From an uncultured Anaerolineaceae bacterium (lineage in GTDB: Bacteria; Chloroflexota; Anaerolineae; Anaerolineales; Anaerolineaceae): a stretch of 64,000 nucleotides of DNA. The first letter of the stretch is position 1. Each line of letters begins with the position of its first letter. The position numbers and the translations under genes were made by a program. The stretch lies in assembly GCA_927443345.1 (NCBI GenBank), contig CAKMKJ010000025.1:61845-125844 (forward strand), in the 5' to 3' direction. Of this stretch, positions 41,128 through 51,030 are shown piece by piece. The notes under the pieces were generated by a model that was not told where the DNA came from, made no database searches, and saw only the letters and a list, made by a program, of their open reading frames with translations.

Positions 41128-42045
41128 ATGGAAGCAATAGAAAAAGTAGTCGTTCTTGGTGCTGGCCCGGCTGGATATTCTGCTGCGCTTTATGCGGCTC
41201 GCGCTGAGTTAAATCCACTTGTGCTGACCGGATTGCAGCCTGGCGGCCAGGCTGCGCTGACACATACCATTGAGAATTATCCGGGCTTTCCAGATGGTGT
41301 GGGCGGATCTGAATTGGGCGACCTCTTTCAGAAACAAGCCGAACGCTTTGGTGCAAGGATGGAATACGATTCAGTAACTAGCGTGGATTTCAGCAAAAGG
41401 CCTTTTAAGATCAATACGTATGCCAAAGAAATCCTGGCAGAAGCAGTCATCATTGCCACAGGCGCAAGCCCGGTTAAATTGAATATTCCTGGTGAAGATA
41501 CCTTGGTAGGCAAAGGCGTTTCTTATTGCGCCACCTGCGATGGTTGGTTCTTCAAAGAAAAAAGAGTGGCCGTGGTGGGCGGCGGAGACAGTGCACTTGA
41601 AGAAGCGTTGTTTCTGACACGATATGCCACTGAGGTGACCATCATCCACAGACGGGATGCCTTCCGTGCTGGTGCGCTACTGCAAAAACGTATGCACGAA
41701 AACCCAAAGATTAAATTGATGCTGGATTCAGTGGTCAAAGAGATCAGAGGTAGCGGAAAAGTTGAAACCCTGTTGGTCAGCAATGTGAAAACCGGTGAAG
41801 AATCCACTTTTGAAACAGACGGCATCTTTATTTTCATAGGGCATACACCTAACAATGACTTGTATAAAGGTCAGCTTGAAATGGATGACCGCAATTTCAT
41901 CAAAGTGGACTCCAAAATGCATACCAGTGTGCCAGGTGTGTTTGCCTCAGGTGAAGCCGCGGATGCAGATTTCAAACAAGTTGTCACTTCAGCGGGCATG
42001 GGGGCTGCTGCTGCCATAGAAGCCGGGCGATTCTTGTCAGAATAA
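41128..42045 (+). CDS. trxB: thioredoxin reductase
   Basis: 305 aa; VVLGAGPAGYSAALYAARAELNPLVLTG, SYCATCDGWFFKEKRVAVVGGGDSALEEA. Confidence 0.93.
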   Translation: MEAIEKVVVLGAGPAGYSAALYAARAELNPLVLTGLQPGGQAALTHTIENYPGFPDGVGGSELGDLFQKQAERFGARMEYDSVTSVDFSKRPFKINTYAKEILAEAVIIATGASPVKLNIPGEDTLVGKGVSYCATCDGWFFKEKRVAVVGGGDSALEEALFLTRYATEVTIIHRRDAFRAGALLQKRMHENPKIKLMLDSVVKEIRGSGKVETLLVSNVKTGEESTFETDGIFIFIGHTPNNDLYKGQLEMDDRNFIKVDSKMHTSVPGVFASGEAADADFKQVVTSAGMGAAAAIEAGRFLSE

Positions 42046-42060
42046 ATGCCACATACAAAA

Positions 42061-42090
42061 AACTCCCGAATTCTCGGGAGTTTCCTTTTA
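42061..42090. terminator. intrinsic terminator
   Basis: AACTCCCGA-ATTC-TCGGGAGTT then TCCTTTTA. Confidence 0.75.
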
Positions 42091-42106
42091 ATCTGGTGTG
42101 ATTATT

Positions 42107-43267
42107 TTATGGTGTTGATGTGGGTGACGCATTGGAACCAGTGCCCGTGCCTGACCAGCCAAAGACGCGGTAAAGACTGACTGTGCCGAAATTGACAAAG
42201 ATAGGTTCGCCATCTGAGGTCGAACCGTTTTGTCTGACGACAACCACTGACCATCTGAAGATGTGGTTGGTGTTATCGAGCGGACGCATACTGGCCGGGA
42301 CGATGAACTTGGTCTCGGTGACGTATTGCGTCATTTTCTTTTCACCGCCAGAACTGACGTCTTCAACGGTGATAGCATAGCGGTCATTTTCGCGCAAGGT
42401 GCCGACGGATGCCCATTGCAGGGTGATGGTGTCGTTAAGGTTGGTGTAGACTGTGCCATCCGCGGGAAGCAAAAGACTTGGCTGGGAATAAGGCGGAGGC
42501 AGGGTCGGGGTCGGGGTCGGACCGGCGGTGGGTTTTCTTTCGCATAGCGGCAACGATAAACGCATTCCAACAAACACCACATCATTGGTCATGTTGTTGA
42601 AGGTCTTGATCGAATCCACGCTGATGTTGTAATTCAAAGAAATGCCCATCAAAGTGTCATTTTCAACCACAGTGTATGGAAAGGTGCCGCAGGCGTTTTC
42701 AGTGGCTTCTTGTGCGCTTAATGTGGCTGTGGGCATAGGAGAACTGGTTGGTGTCGGCACAGGCACCAGAATTGTTTGTCCCTCGGTGAGGGTCAAACAA
42801 TCAGCATCCAAATTGTTGAGCTGAATAATACTATTAACTGATACACCATATATTAAGGCGATTCTACTGCACGAATCTTCCAACTTAACAACATAACTAA
42901 CAGGCGGTAGATTCGTGGGGGTCGGCGCCAGCGTGGATTCAGTGGTTGGTGCGGGAGTGTTAGTGCTGGTAGGTGTTAGCGTAATGGTTGGCGTTACGGT
43001 GGGTGTGGCAATGTTACCTGTGCTATTCAAAATTACATAGATCAGTGCAGCCCCAAGACCCAGAACCAGCACCACCAGGCCAAGCGCGGCTGGCAGGCTT
43101 AATTTAAGTTCCGGTAATTTTGGAGATTGCACCGGGCTGGGTGCAGCGGCTTTGGTGGATGTGGTGAAATTTCTTCCACATACCAGACAGCGGCTGGCAT
43201 TTTCGCTCAGGCGGGTGCCACAGGTAGGACAAACTTTATTCGATGAAGTGTTGGTTTCAGGACTCAT
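42107..43267 (-). CDS. zinc-ribbon / single TM / Thr-Pro linker / tandem LysM protein
   Basis: 386 aa; KVCPTCGTRLSENASRCLVCGRNF, TM segment, two LysM-like repeats (YVVKLEDSCSRIALIYGVSVNSIIQLNNL; YTVVENDTLMGISLNYNISVDSIKTFNNM). Confidence 0.85.
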   Translation of the reverse strand: MSPETNTSSNKVCPTCGTRLSENASRCLVCGRNFTTSTKAAAPSPVQSPKLPELKLSLPAALGLVVLVLGLGAALIYVILNSTGNIATPTVTPTITLTPTSTNTPAPTTESTLAPTPTNLPPVSYVVKLEDSCSRIALIYGVSVNSIIQLNNLDADCLTLTEGQTILVPVPTPTSSPMPTATLSAQEATENACGTFPYTVVENDTLMGISLNYNISVDSIKTFNNMTNDVVFVGMRLSLPLCERKPTAGPTPTPTLPPPYSQPSLLLPADGTVYTNLNDTITLQWASVGTLRENDRYAITVEDVSSGGEKKMTQYVTETKFIVPASMRPLDNTNHIFRWSVVVVRQNGSTSDGEPIFVNFGTVSLYRVFGWSGTGTGSNASPTSTP

Positions 43268-43330
43268 ATATTATTCTTTCAAGAGGGTCAAAAGGGAAAT
43301 TATAACATCACTAAAGACCACTGGTTTCCT

Positions 43331-43358
43331 TTGCAAGGGTATGAGTGTGTGATATTCT
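43331..43358 (+). promoter_or_regulatory. putative promoter of hemW, leaderless configuration
   Basis: TTGCAA (43331-43336), 16-nt spacer, TATTCT (43353-43358) with TGA extension; ATG 8 nt later. Confidence 0.5.
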
Positions 43359-43366
43359 AGAAATCA

Positions 43367-44569
43367 ATGAATACCACCAGCCTCTATTTTCACATTCCAT
43401 TTTGCAATCGCAGATGCGGTTATTGTGATTTTAACACATTTGCGAGCATGAAACCCTTTATACCGCAATATGTTGAAGCTGTGTGTCAAGAGATGAAAAT
43501 TGTATCAGAAGCTGCAGGTGAACGAATATGTGTTAAAACCCTCTTTTTTGGCGGCGGCACACCTTCGCTGGTGTCGGTTTCACAATATCAAAAAATCCTT
43601 GAAACCTGTAGAGCCAACTTTGATTTATCCGCGACAACAGAAATAACCATCGAGGCAAACCCGGGGACAGTCACCCGGGAGTATTTACAAGGCATCCGCG
43701 AGGCTGGCGTCAACCGCATCAGTTTTGGCATGCAATCGGCGCACCCAGAAGATCTGCACATTCTGGATCGGCAACACCAGCATGAAGATGTAATCAACGC
43801 TGTGGCGTGCAGCAAGCAGGCGGGTTTTGAACACATCAACCTGGATTTGATCTTTGGCATCCCCGGTCAGAGTCTTGAGCGCTGGAACCAAACACTTGAC
43901 CTGGCGTTGGCTGAAAACATTGACCATTTCTCACTCTATTCGCTGATTGTTGAAGAAGGCACGCCAATGCACCATTGGGTGGCACGCGGATTGCTGCAAG
44001 CGCCTGATGATGACCTGGCCGCGGATATGTATGAAACCGCCATGGACCTGTTGAATCAAACTGGTTACCTACAGTATGAAATTTCCAACTGGGCCAAACA
44101 AAATGATGTTGACAACCGCTGCCAGCATAATCTGCAGTACTGGCGCTTTTTGCCGTATCTCGGTTTTGGCGCCGGTGCACACGGGTTTGTCGACGGCATC
44201 CGTTCTGAAAATGTTGGGGGAATAACGGAGTACATTCAAAAGATTAAACAGAATATACCAATGGCTTTTCCAACTGGAACTGCATGTGAGCCAATTACCA
44301 TACTTTCAAAATGGGATTTAATGCAGGAATTCATGATGGTAGGTTTTCGCCTTACTGATGAAGGTGTTTCAAAACTGGATTTTCAAGCCATGTTCGGTCT
44401 AAGTATGGAAAGTGCTTTTAACAAGCAAATTGAGCATTTACGTAAAAATGAATTGATTGAGCAGCATCCGCAAGAAGAGTCTCGCCTTCGACTCACCAGA
44501 CGCGGAAGGTTGTTCGGCAACCAGGTATTTTCACAATTTGTGGGGAATCCGCCATCCGAAACAGCATAA
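43367..44569 (+). CDS. hemW: HemW-like radical SAM protein
   Basis: 400 aa; SLYFHIPFCNRRCGYCDFNTFA, LFFGGGTPSLVS. Confidence 0.88.
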   Translation: MNTTSLYFHIPFCNRRCGYCDFNTFASMKPFIPQYVEAVCQEMKIVSEAAGERICVKTLFFGGGTPSLVSVSQYQKILETCRANFDLSATTEITIEANPGTVTREYLQGIREAGVNRISFGMQSAHPEDLHILDRQHQHEDVINAVACSKQAGFEHINLDLIFGIPGQSLERWNQTLDLALAENIDHFSLYSLIVEEGTPMHHWVARGLLQAPDDDLAADMYETAMDLLNQTGYLQYEISNWAKQNDVDNRCQHNLQYWRFLPYLGFGAGAHGFVDGIRSENVGGITEYIQKIKQNIPMAFPTGTACEPITILSKWDLMQEFMMVGFRLTDEGVSKLDFQAMFGLSMESAFNKQIEHLRKNELIEQHPQEESRLRLTRRGRLFGNQVFSQFVGNPPSETA

Positions 44570-44579
44570 TCTGAAAAAA

Positions 44580-45641
44580 TTAGAAAACGTGCACCCTTGT
44601 TCCGTATCCATTGGTTTCCATGAGTTGAGGGTCAGCTTCTGGGGTTGCCCAACGGTAAAGCCACCGTGCTTCACTCGTCACCATGTTAATGCATCCGTGG
44701 CTTTTGCGAACACCAAAATCCTGATGCCAATGTGTGCCGTGAAAGGCCACACCGTTGGTCATTTCAAAGAAAGAAGTCCACGAGACGCCGGGCAGCACAT
44801 AGGCGCCGTCTGCGTAATTATTATAAGGTTCTGGATTTCCCATGTGTTTTGAAAGCATCTTCGACTGAATATGAAAATAACCGGTCGGAGTCTTCCAGGT
44901 GGTTTCGCCAGGCGGGGTGTAATTCAAACCAGAAGAAATTTTGGTATTAAGCACAATTTTTCCGTCTTCATATGCAGTAAGTTCCTGATTTTCAAGAGAG
45001 ACTTCGATAAATTTTTTGTCAGGCGGCACATCCGTGGCGAGGGGCGACATTTCTGAAGGTGGGACGATGCGGGCATGCTTGGCCGGGATGTAGTAATCCA
45101 TGTTTTCGGAGTATTTCAACATCTCGTCTCGCAGGCGATACCAGGTTTCTCCGTCTGGACCTTCCGCAATACCTACGGCCCAATGGACGGTGTCGTAATA
45201 GAGGCGATAGCTATCAGTCCATACGCCGGGAGTGTGTTGGAACATGCTTTGCGTAAATGGTACCGTAATTTCAATGGCTGTAAGCCCCTCCGGCAGGTAG
45301 GATGGCACTTGATTGAGCTTAACGGCCACAGGCTGCACTGAAGAGCAGTGGATGAATCCACCCCATACGCGGTACCATTTTGGATTGTATAATGGTTTCT
45401 TATCTGAGATCACTTCGTAGTAAACAGGCAAAATTTCATCGCGCTGACGCTGAAATTTGATCGTACTTTCTTCATCGGGCCGACTGTAAACACTTAACGT
45501 TTGAGATGAATCCGCAGCGATGCGGATCAACGGTCCGCTGTCTTGTAATTCGGCAAAGTTGAAGGCAGAGGTAACGGCCAGGCTTGAAAGAGTCAATCCT
45601 GTTAGTTTGAGAAAATTGCGGCGAGAGTATTGTAGACTCAT
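44580..45641 (-). CDS. L,D-transpeptidase (YkuD) with Tat-like signal
   Basis: 353 aa; MSLQYSRRNFLKLTGLTLSSLAVTSA; catalytic region HGTHWHQDFGVRKSHGCINM. Confidence 0.9.
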   Translation of the reverse strand: MSLQYSRRNFLKLTGLTLSSLAVTSAFNFAELQDSGPLIRIAADSSQTLSVYSRPDEESTIKFQRQRDEILPVYYEVISDKKPLYNPKWYRVWGGFIHCSSVQPVAVKLNQVPSYLPEGLTAIEITVPFTQSMFQHTPGVWTDSYRLYYDTVHWAVGIAEGPDGETWYRLRDEMLKYSENMDYYIPAKHARIVPPSEMSPLATDVPPDKKFIEVSLENQELTAYEDGKIVLNTKISSGLNYTPPGETTWKTPTGYFHIQSKMLSKHMGNPEPYNNYADGAYVLPGVSWTSFFEMTNGVAFHGTHWHQDFGVRKSHGCINMVTSEARWLYRWATPEADPQLMETNGYGTRVHVF

Positions 45642-45671
45642 ATTGTCTGAATTATACCAGCAGATTCTATG

Positions 45672-48008
45672 TCAAGAGTGTTCAACCATATCTGAGAGAT
45701 CGCTGCGTAATGCGTAGCGTCTGAAAGCCTGGGTCTCGGCCATGGATTTTTGAATTTTCTTTTTGATAATTTCCTGTTGAGAAGGGTTAGCAATTCCACC
45801 CTGAGATAGAGATAAGGATTTTGCGTTAACTTCCTGGATGGCGATAAGACCACGGGCTGACAACCATTGTATGGAGAGTCTCACAATTTCTTGTGTGGTG
45901 GCTAACTCAGCTGCGATTTCTTCAAGGATGAATTTAAATTGGTTTTGTGCAAAACCTTGTTTGATTTTTTGTGCTGTAGTTTTCAAAATCATTTCTGTTT
46001 CGTTTTCAAGTTGCTGGCTGCCAAACCAGAAGATTCGCTGAGGCTGTACTTTTAGCATGATTTCATCCAGAATAGATTGCGAGGGCGGCAGGGTGAGAAT
46101 GATCAAAGACTCACAAGGGGAGAGTTCGAGACGGTTTTTTCCTCCTATAGTTGAAGTTTCCAGACCTTCACCAAAAACTTCAGGTTGATATTTGGAGATA
46201 ATCTCTGTTAAGACCCTAATTGAAACAGAACTTTTGCGGTAATCGAAATGCTCAATATTATTCCGTTTTTTCGAACTAAAGGTCAGGCTATCAGTTTCAA
46301 TAGCACGGAAATCGAGCCATTCTAGCTGCAATTGTGCTTGCCCCTTATAGGTTGAAGCGCGAGCGGTAAAGGCCAGATCAAAGAGCCCTTCAGGTTGGGG
46401 CAAACCGGCAGACTGCCACCATAAGAATTTGAAAGCTTGACCCTGAGCATCCTCAATAAGAAGCTGCATATGTTCTTTGGTTTTGCCGATCGGGGTGGCG
46501 TTAACCAGCTTCATATTTTTGGCTGCCATGACGATAGGTGGATTGCCCGCTCCAAAAGGCGCCAGTTGATCAATGGATTGAAGGAGGGAGAGATCAATTT
46601 GCGCCGGCTGCTGCCAGACATCAATTTGCAGTTCATTCACCACTGGATGGTGTTCACTTTGCTGTTCGATGGTTTTATCTAATTCTCGCTGAAAGGATTT
46701 GAAATTCTGTGGGTCTAGTGCCAGCCCGGCAGCCATGGGATGACCGCCGAAGGAAGCTAGAAAGCTTGAATTTTGTCGGATGGCAGCGGTAATGTCAATT
46801 CCTTCGATGGATCTGGCTGATCCGCGCATCAATCCGCCCGGGGGAGCGACCATCAAGATTACCGGCCGGTGATAGAGTGAAATCAGACGGCTGGCCACAA
46901 TGCCCACCACACCTGCTGGCCATTCAGGATGTGAGAGAATCAAGACAGGATGGTCAAGCAAAGAGGGGTTACGTTCAATTTGAGCCAGCGCGCCTTGAAA
47001 AACCTGGTCGCATAATAGTTTTCGCTGCGCATTCAGGCCTTCCAATTGGTTGACGGTGACCGATATGACTGCTGGATTATCAGAGAGTAGAAATTCAACC
47101 ATAGGGTTGGCATCTGCAAGCCTGCCAACGGCGTTCATGCGCGGTGCCAGCGCAAACGAGATGGATTCCTCGGAGAATTGCGAAGCCTCAATTTCAGCAG
47201 CTTGCAACATGGCACGGAGGCTCGGCCGAGCGGATTGACGAATGACGTCAATGCCGGATTGTGCCAAATAACGCGAGTCAGCGTGCAGGTCAGCGATATC
47301 CGCGATTATGCCCAGTGCAGCCAGATCGTGTAGCGACCGAGCTTCCTCGGCCTGATTGAATCGACCAAGTAACGCTTCAGCGAACTTGCAGGCCACCCCA
47401 ACCCCCGGCAGTGGCCGCAGCGGATGGTCAGCCGCAAGCCTCTGCGGGTTGATCACGGCATAAGCCTGAGGCAGCGCTTCGGGCAGGGTGTGGTGGTCTG
47501 TGATGATCACGTCTATGCCTTGGGTATGGGCCCAGGCCACTTGATCAACTTCTGAAATACCCGTATCACAGGTGATTAGCAAGGTGATGCCCTGCTTGAC
47601 AAATGTTTGCAGTACGTCCAGTTTGATACCGTGGCTTTCGGGTCCGCGCACGGGCACATGGTAAACCACTTTTGCGCTTACCTTGCGCAGCGCGGAGACA
47701 AGGGTCGCGGTGGCGGTCTGGCCGTCTACATCGAAATCACCCCAGACGCCGATCAATTCACCGCCCATAATCGCCCGTAATGTGCGCTCGATCCCCTTGT
47801 CCATATCGTCCAATTCGTAGGGTGAAGCAGGGGTATAGGCGTGATAATCCATGAAGGCACGCGCCTCCGCGGAGGAATGCATGCCCTGACGCTGTAGAAT
47901 GCGCAGCACCAATTCGGGCAGATTCATCATGGTGGTTAGTTCGCCCGGCAGTGGACTTTCAGGAGGATCTACCCAGCGTATAGCAGAAGATGGCAAGACG
48001 GGTTTCAT
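45672..48008 (-). CDS. recJ: single-stranded-DNA-specific exonuclease RecJ
   Basis: 778 aa; GVWGDFDVDGQTATATLVSAL, ITDHHTLPEALPQAYAVINPQ, SFGGHPMAAGLAL. Confidence 0.92.
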   Translation of the reverse strand: MKPVLPSSAIRWVDPPESPLPGELTTMMNLPELVLRILQRQGMHSSAEARAFMDYHAYTPASPYELDDMDKGIERTLRAIMGGELIGVWGDFDVDGQTATATLVSALRKVSAKVVYHVPVRGPESHGIKLDVLQTFVKQGITLLITCDTGISEVDQVAWAHTQGIDVIITDHHTLPEALPQAYAVINPQRLAADHPLRPLPGVGVACKFAEALLGRFNQAEEARSLHDLAALGIIADIADLHADSRYLAQSGIDVIRQSARPSLRAMLQAAEIEASQFSEESISFALAPRMNAVGRLADANPMVEFLLSDNPAVISVTVNQLEGLNAQRKLLCDQVFQGALAQIERNPSLLDHPVLILSHPEWPAGVVGIVASRLISLYHRPVILMVAPPGGLMRGSARSIEGIDITAAIRQNSSFLASFGGHPMAAGLALDPQNFKSFQRELDKTIEQQSEHHPVVNELQIDVWQQPAQIDLSLLQSIDQLAPFGAGNPPIVMAAKNMKLVNATPIGKTKEHMQLLIEDAQGQAFKFLWWQSAGLPQPEGLFDLAFTARASTYKGQAQLQLEWLDFRAIETDSLTFSSKKRNNIEHFDYRKSSVSIRVLTEIISKYQPEVFGEGLETSTIGGKNRLELSPCESLIILTLPPSQSILDEIMLKVQPQRIFWFGSQQLENETEMILKTTAQKIKQGFAQNQFKFILEEIAAELATTQEIVRLSIQWLSARGLIAIQEVNAKSLSLSQGGIANPSQQEIIKKKIQKSMAETQAFRRYALRSDLSDMVEHS

Positions 48009-48011
48009 AAT

Positions 48012-48806
48012 CTAAATCGCATCAAAATCAAAATTGAAAGCATCGTCAGAATCAACTTGTTCGTCTGCCATATCGCTCGTACCGGCTTCTTTACCGCGAT
48101 CGCAGAGAGATCGGAATCGGCAGAAGTTGCAGGCTTTCAAATTATCCGTTTTTCTGAATGCCTCTTTTTCTTTGGACGCGATTTCGTTTATAAGCAGTTC
48201 AATTTCTGTCTGATCCGCTTCTTTTTGGGCGCTAGAATAGGCGAAGCTGACCGGAGATTTTGGAAAAGCCGGATACCAGTAGACCATTTCAACGGATTCA
48301 GGCAATATATTCTGGTTGGCTGACAAGGCTGATATCACATACGGATATACCTTGCTTTGCATGCGAGACAGCAAGGTCTGGCGTTTGGGCTGGTGTTGCG
48401 AGGTTTTCCAATCGTAGAGGGTAAGTTTTCCGTCAGACTTGAGCAGTAAATCAATTTTGGCCGCCAGGCGGTAGCCAGCAAAGGGGATGGAATTCAGTTT
48501 CTCAACCGAAAAATTGCCAGGCGCAGGGTGAAGATCAAGTTTAAGAAAATTCTGCCACCATTCGATTAATTCAGGTTGGGTAATTTGGGCGGATAACACA
48601 TCCGCGGGGATGCCTGAAAAATATTGCTGGCAGAGCAGATGAAAGCGAGTGCCCAGAAGCATCAGCACTTCTTGTTCGCGGATGGGTTCACTTTCGACCG
48701 CAGGCCAATCGAGTTTCAAGATTTCTTTGAGATAGAATCGATAGGCGCAGTCTTTGTAATCCTGCAGGTTTTGTTGTGTAAAGACGAAGGAATCAGGCAG
48801 CAGCAT
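48012..48806 (-). CDS. stand-alone PD-(D/E)XK nuclease with probable Fe-S cluster cysteines
   Basis: 264 aa; AAKIDLLLKSDGKLTLYDWKTSQ motif; DYKDCAYRFYL plus ACNFCRFRSLCDRG (Cx2Cx5C), AddB/Cas4-like. Confidence 0.85.
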   Translation of the reverse strand: MLLPDSFVFTQQNLQDYKDCAYRFYLKEILKLDWPAVESEPIREQEVLMLLGTRFHLLCQQYFSGIPADVLSAQITQPELIEWWQNFLKLDLHPAPGNFSVEKLNSIPFAGYRLAAKIDLLLKSDGKLTLYDWKTSQHQPKRQTLLSRMQSKVYPYVISALSANQNILPESVEMVYWYPAFPKSPVSFAYSSAQKEADQTEIELLINEIASKEKEAFRKTDNLKACNFCRFRSLCDRGKEAGTSDMADEQVDSDDAFNFDFDAI

Positions 48807-51030
48807 TCTTTTCCTCCAAAATAGCGTGCAAGGCTTCGAGCGGCAGAGCCATGCGTGCTTCTTTGCGCCGTCCGGTGTTCCAGGTGATGATCAGAGATTC
48901 ACGCGCGCGAGTAATGCCTACGTACAACAAGCGCAGGCGCTCTGACGAATACTCAAGCCTGGCGAGGCGGGTGGCATATCCGGCTTCCATAAACATACCG
49001 GGGATGTCGTCTTTTACAATAGCTTTCAACTTGGAGAGAAGTTCAGCTTCAAGGTTAAGGTGATGGGCGATAAACCATTTTTCACCCTTGTAATTGTCAA
49101 ACGCCTGGGCGGAAGGGAAATCATAATTATTGACCGAAAGCAAATAGACCCTATCCCACTCAAGGCCCTTGGCTTTGTGGAAGGTGCTGACCAGTACCTT
49201 GCCCTTGTGTGCTTCGGGGGTAAAGCCGGTATCATCTTCACTGAAACCGGCGAATTTCCGTTCATTGGAAGCGATTTCTGCCAGGTCAATGGCGAACTGG
49301 GGCAGTTGATATTCAGGATGGTTGCGAGCGCTGAATTCAAGCAGTAAAGCCAGTTTATGCGTCAGCGCCAAATCTTGCGGAGAGGTGAAGAGGTCGCGCC
49401 CGATGGTCAGCAGAAGTTGATCCACTGGCAGGGGGGCGGCGTTTTGCCAGCGCACCATATCAACCAGGAATTTGCTGAATTTTTGATCCAATGCCGGTGG
49501 CAGGGCATCAAGCTGAAGTATTTTGTGCCAATCATCTTGGTTGTCTGCGTATAGCAGAACCTCTAATTCGCGCACTTTTTTCAATTGGTTGAGCAGATTT
49601 GAGAGTTCTGTTTTGTTTTGTTCAAGATCAGGGTCATCTTGCATCAACAGTTGAAAAACGGCAGACAGTTTATTTACCGCTGAGGGATCTGATAAACAGA
49701 CGAGCACTTTTTCAAGAATACGAGTAACACGGCGGGTAGATTGTGTGCTCTTGAGCATTTCGACTATTTCGATGTCTGCAAATTGCAGCGCTTCAACCAC
49801 TTTTTCAGCATGGAAGCCGATCGGGCAGAGCACCGCCACGGTTTTATCCTGGTGGGTGGGCAGCCAGTTCTTAATGGATTCAACCACCTTCTTGATTTCT
49901 TCTTCTGAATCAACCGCGTTTTTCATGATGTAAACGGATTGTGGATGATCGGGCGGGTTGGGCTGCGGATCGCCAGGCGGGGCAGGGATGATGGAAGGCA
50001 GCGACAGCGAACTACGTAGTTCTTCCACGGGGTGTGCGTCGCGTGTCCATTTGTTTAAATCGTTTGCCAGGCGGATGATACTTTTATTGGAACGGCCAGA
50101 GTTTGCCAGATCTTTGGCATCCACACCGGGTTCACGCAAAAAGTCGCGCAAAAAGGTGGGGCTGGCGGTGGTGAAGGTTTCATAAATAGCCTGGTTGGTG
50201 TCGCCCACACGCACCCAATTGCCGTCAGGTCCAACCAACAGTCTGAGGATGCGTTCTTGCACCATCGACGAATCCTGAGCTTCATCTTCAAGGATATATG
50301 GCCAACGGTAGCGTAATCTTTCAAGGAATTCCTTATCAGATATAAGTACCCGGTGAGCCAGCCTGACAAGATCAGAGAAATCCACTGAGCCGCGATAGCG
50401 TAATCCTCTTTGATATTCGTAATAGACCTGAACGGCCATATCAAGCAGGGGGTCGGAGAGGTGGTTTTTTTCCATTTTCTCGCGCAGTTCGGCGGGTTCA
50501 ATTTGGAGGTCTTTCGCCTGACTAATGAAATTTGCACAAATGCTGGTGACCGTTTCATTCCAATTTTTGTGTGTTTTGGGTTCTTTTTGCAGGTCAATGG
50601 TGGGGTCGACATACTGTTCAGCCAGTTCAGGGTGCTCGCGCAAATAAGCAGCCACTGCGCCTTCAATCATGCGCGAAGCTTCATTATCATCCAGGATGGA
50701 AAACTGTTCAGAAAGCCCTGCTAAATCGGGTCTTTCACGCACGATGTCATGCGCCAGTCCGTGCAGGGTGCGAACACGGTAGCCCATGCTCTCAAGCAGA
50801 CCAGCATCGCGAACGAAAGAAGCAATGCGGGTCGAGAAGTTATCCACAGCAGAATTGACCAGGGTGACGATCAAAATTTCTTGATCGTCGTAGATGGAGC
50901 CTTCAGTTATTAGTTGGGCTGCCAGGGCAGAAAGGGTGGCGGTCTTACCGCTGCCCGGCACCGCAGCCACGCCCATTTTGCCACTCTGATATTTGAGAAT
51001 TTCTGCCTGCATCGGACGAGGTTTAAACAT
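48793..51030 (-). CDS. UvrD/PcrA-like ATP-dependent helicase
   Basis: 745 aa; AAVPGSGKTATLSALAAQ, EDEAQDSSMVQ, GDTNQAIYETF, VSTFHKAKGLEWDRVYLL, RLLYVGITRARESLIITW. Confidence 0.92.
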   Translation of the reverse strand: MFKPRPMQAEILKYQSGKMGVAAVPGSGKTATLSALAAQLITEGSIYDDQEILIVTLVNSAVDNFSTRIASFVRDAGLLESMGYRVRTLHGLAHDIVRERPDLAGLSEQFSILDDNEASRMIEGAVAAYLREHPELAEQYVDPTIDLQKEPKTHKNWNETVTSICANFISQAKDLQIEPAELREKMEKNHLSDPLLDMAVQVYYEYQRGLRYRGSVDFSDLVRLAHRVLISDKEFLERLRYRWPYILEDEAQDSSMVQERILRLLVGPDGNWVRVGDTNQAIYETFTTASPTFLRDFLREPGVDAKDLANSGRSNKSIIRLANDLNKWTRDAHPVEELRSSLSLPSIIPAPPGDPQPNPPDHPQSVYIMKNAVDSEEEIKKVVESIKNWLPTHQDKTVAVLCPIGFHAEKVVEALQFADIEIVEMLKSTQSTRRVTRILEKVLVCLSDPSAVNKLSAVFQLLMQDDPDLEQNKTELSNLLNQLKKVRELEVLLYADNQDDWHKILQLDALPPALDQKFSKFLVDMVRWQNAAPLPVDQLLLTIGRDLFTSPQDLALTHKLALLLEFSARNHPEYQLPQFAIDLAEIASNERKFAGFSEDDTGFTPEAHKGKVLVSTFHKAKGLEWDRVYLLSVNNYDFPSAQAFDNYKGEKWFIAHHLNLEAELLSKLKAIVKDDIPGMFMEAGYATRLARLEYSSERLRLLYVGITRARESLIITWNTGRRKEARMALPLEALHAILEEKNAAA

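Noticed and set aside
42950-43010. Repetitive Thr/Pro-coding tracts in the LysM gene (also 54360-54460)
   Set aside because: Ordinary low-complexity linkers of cell-envelope proteins; not a separate repeat element
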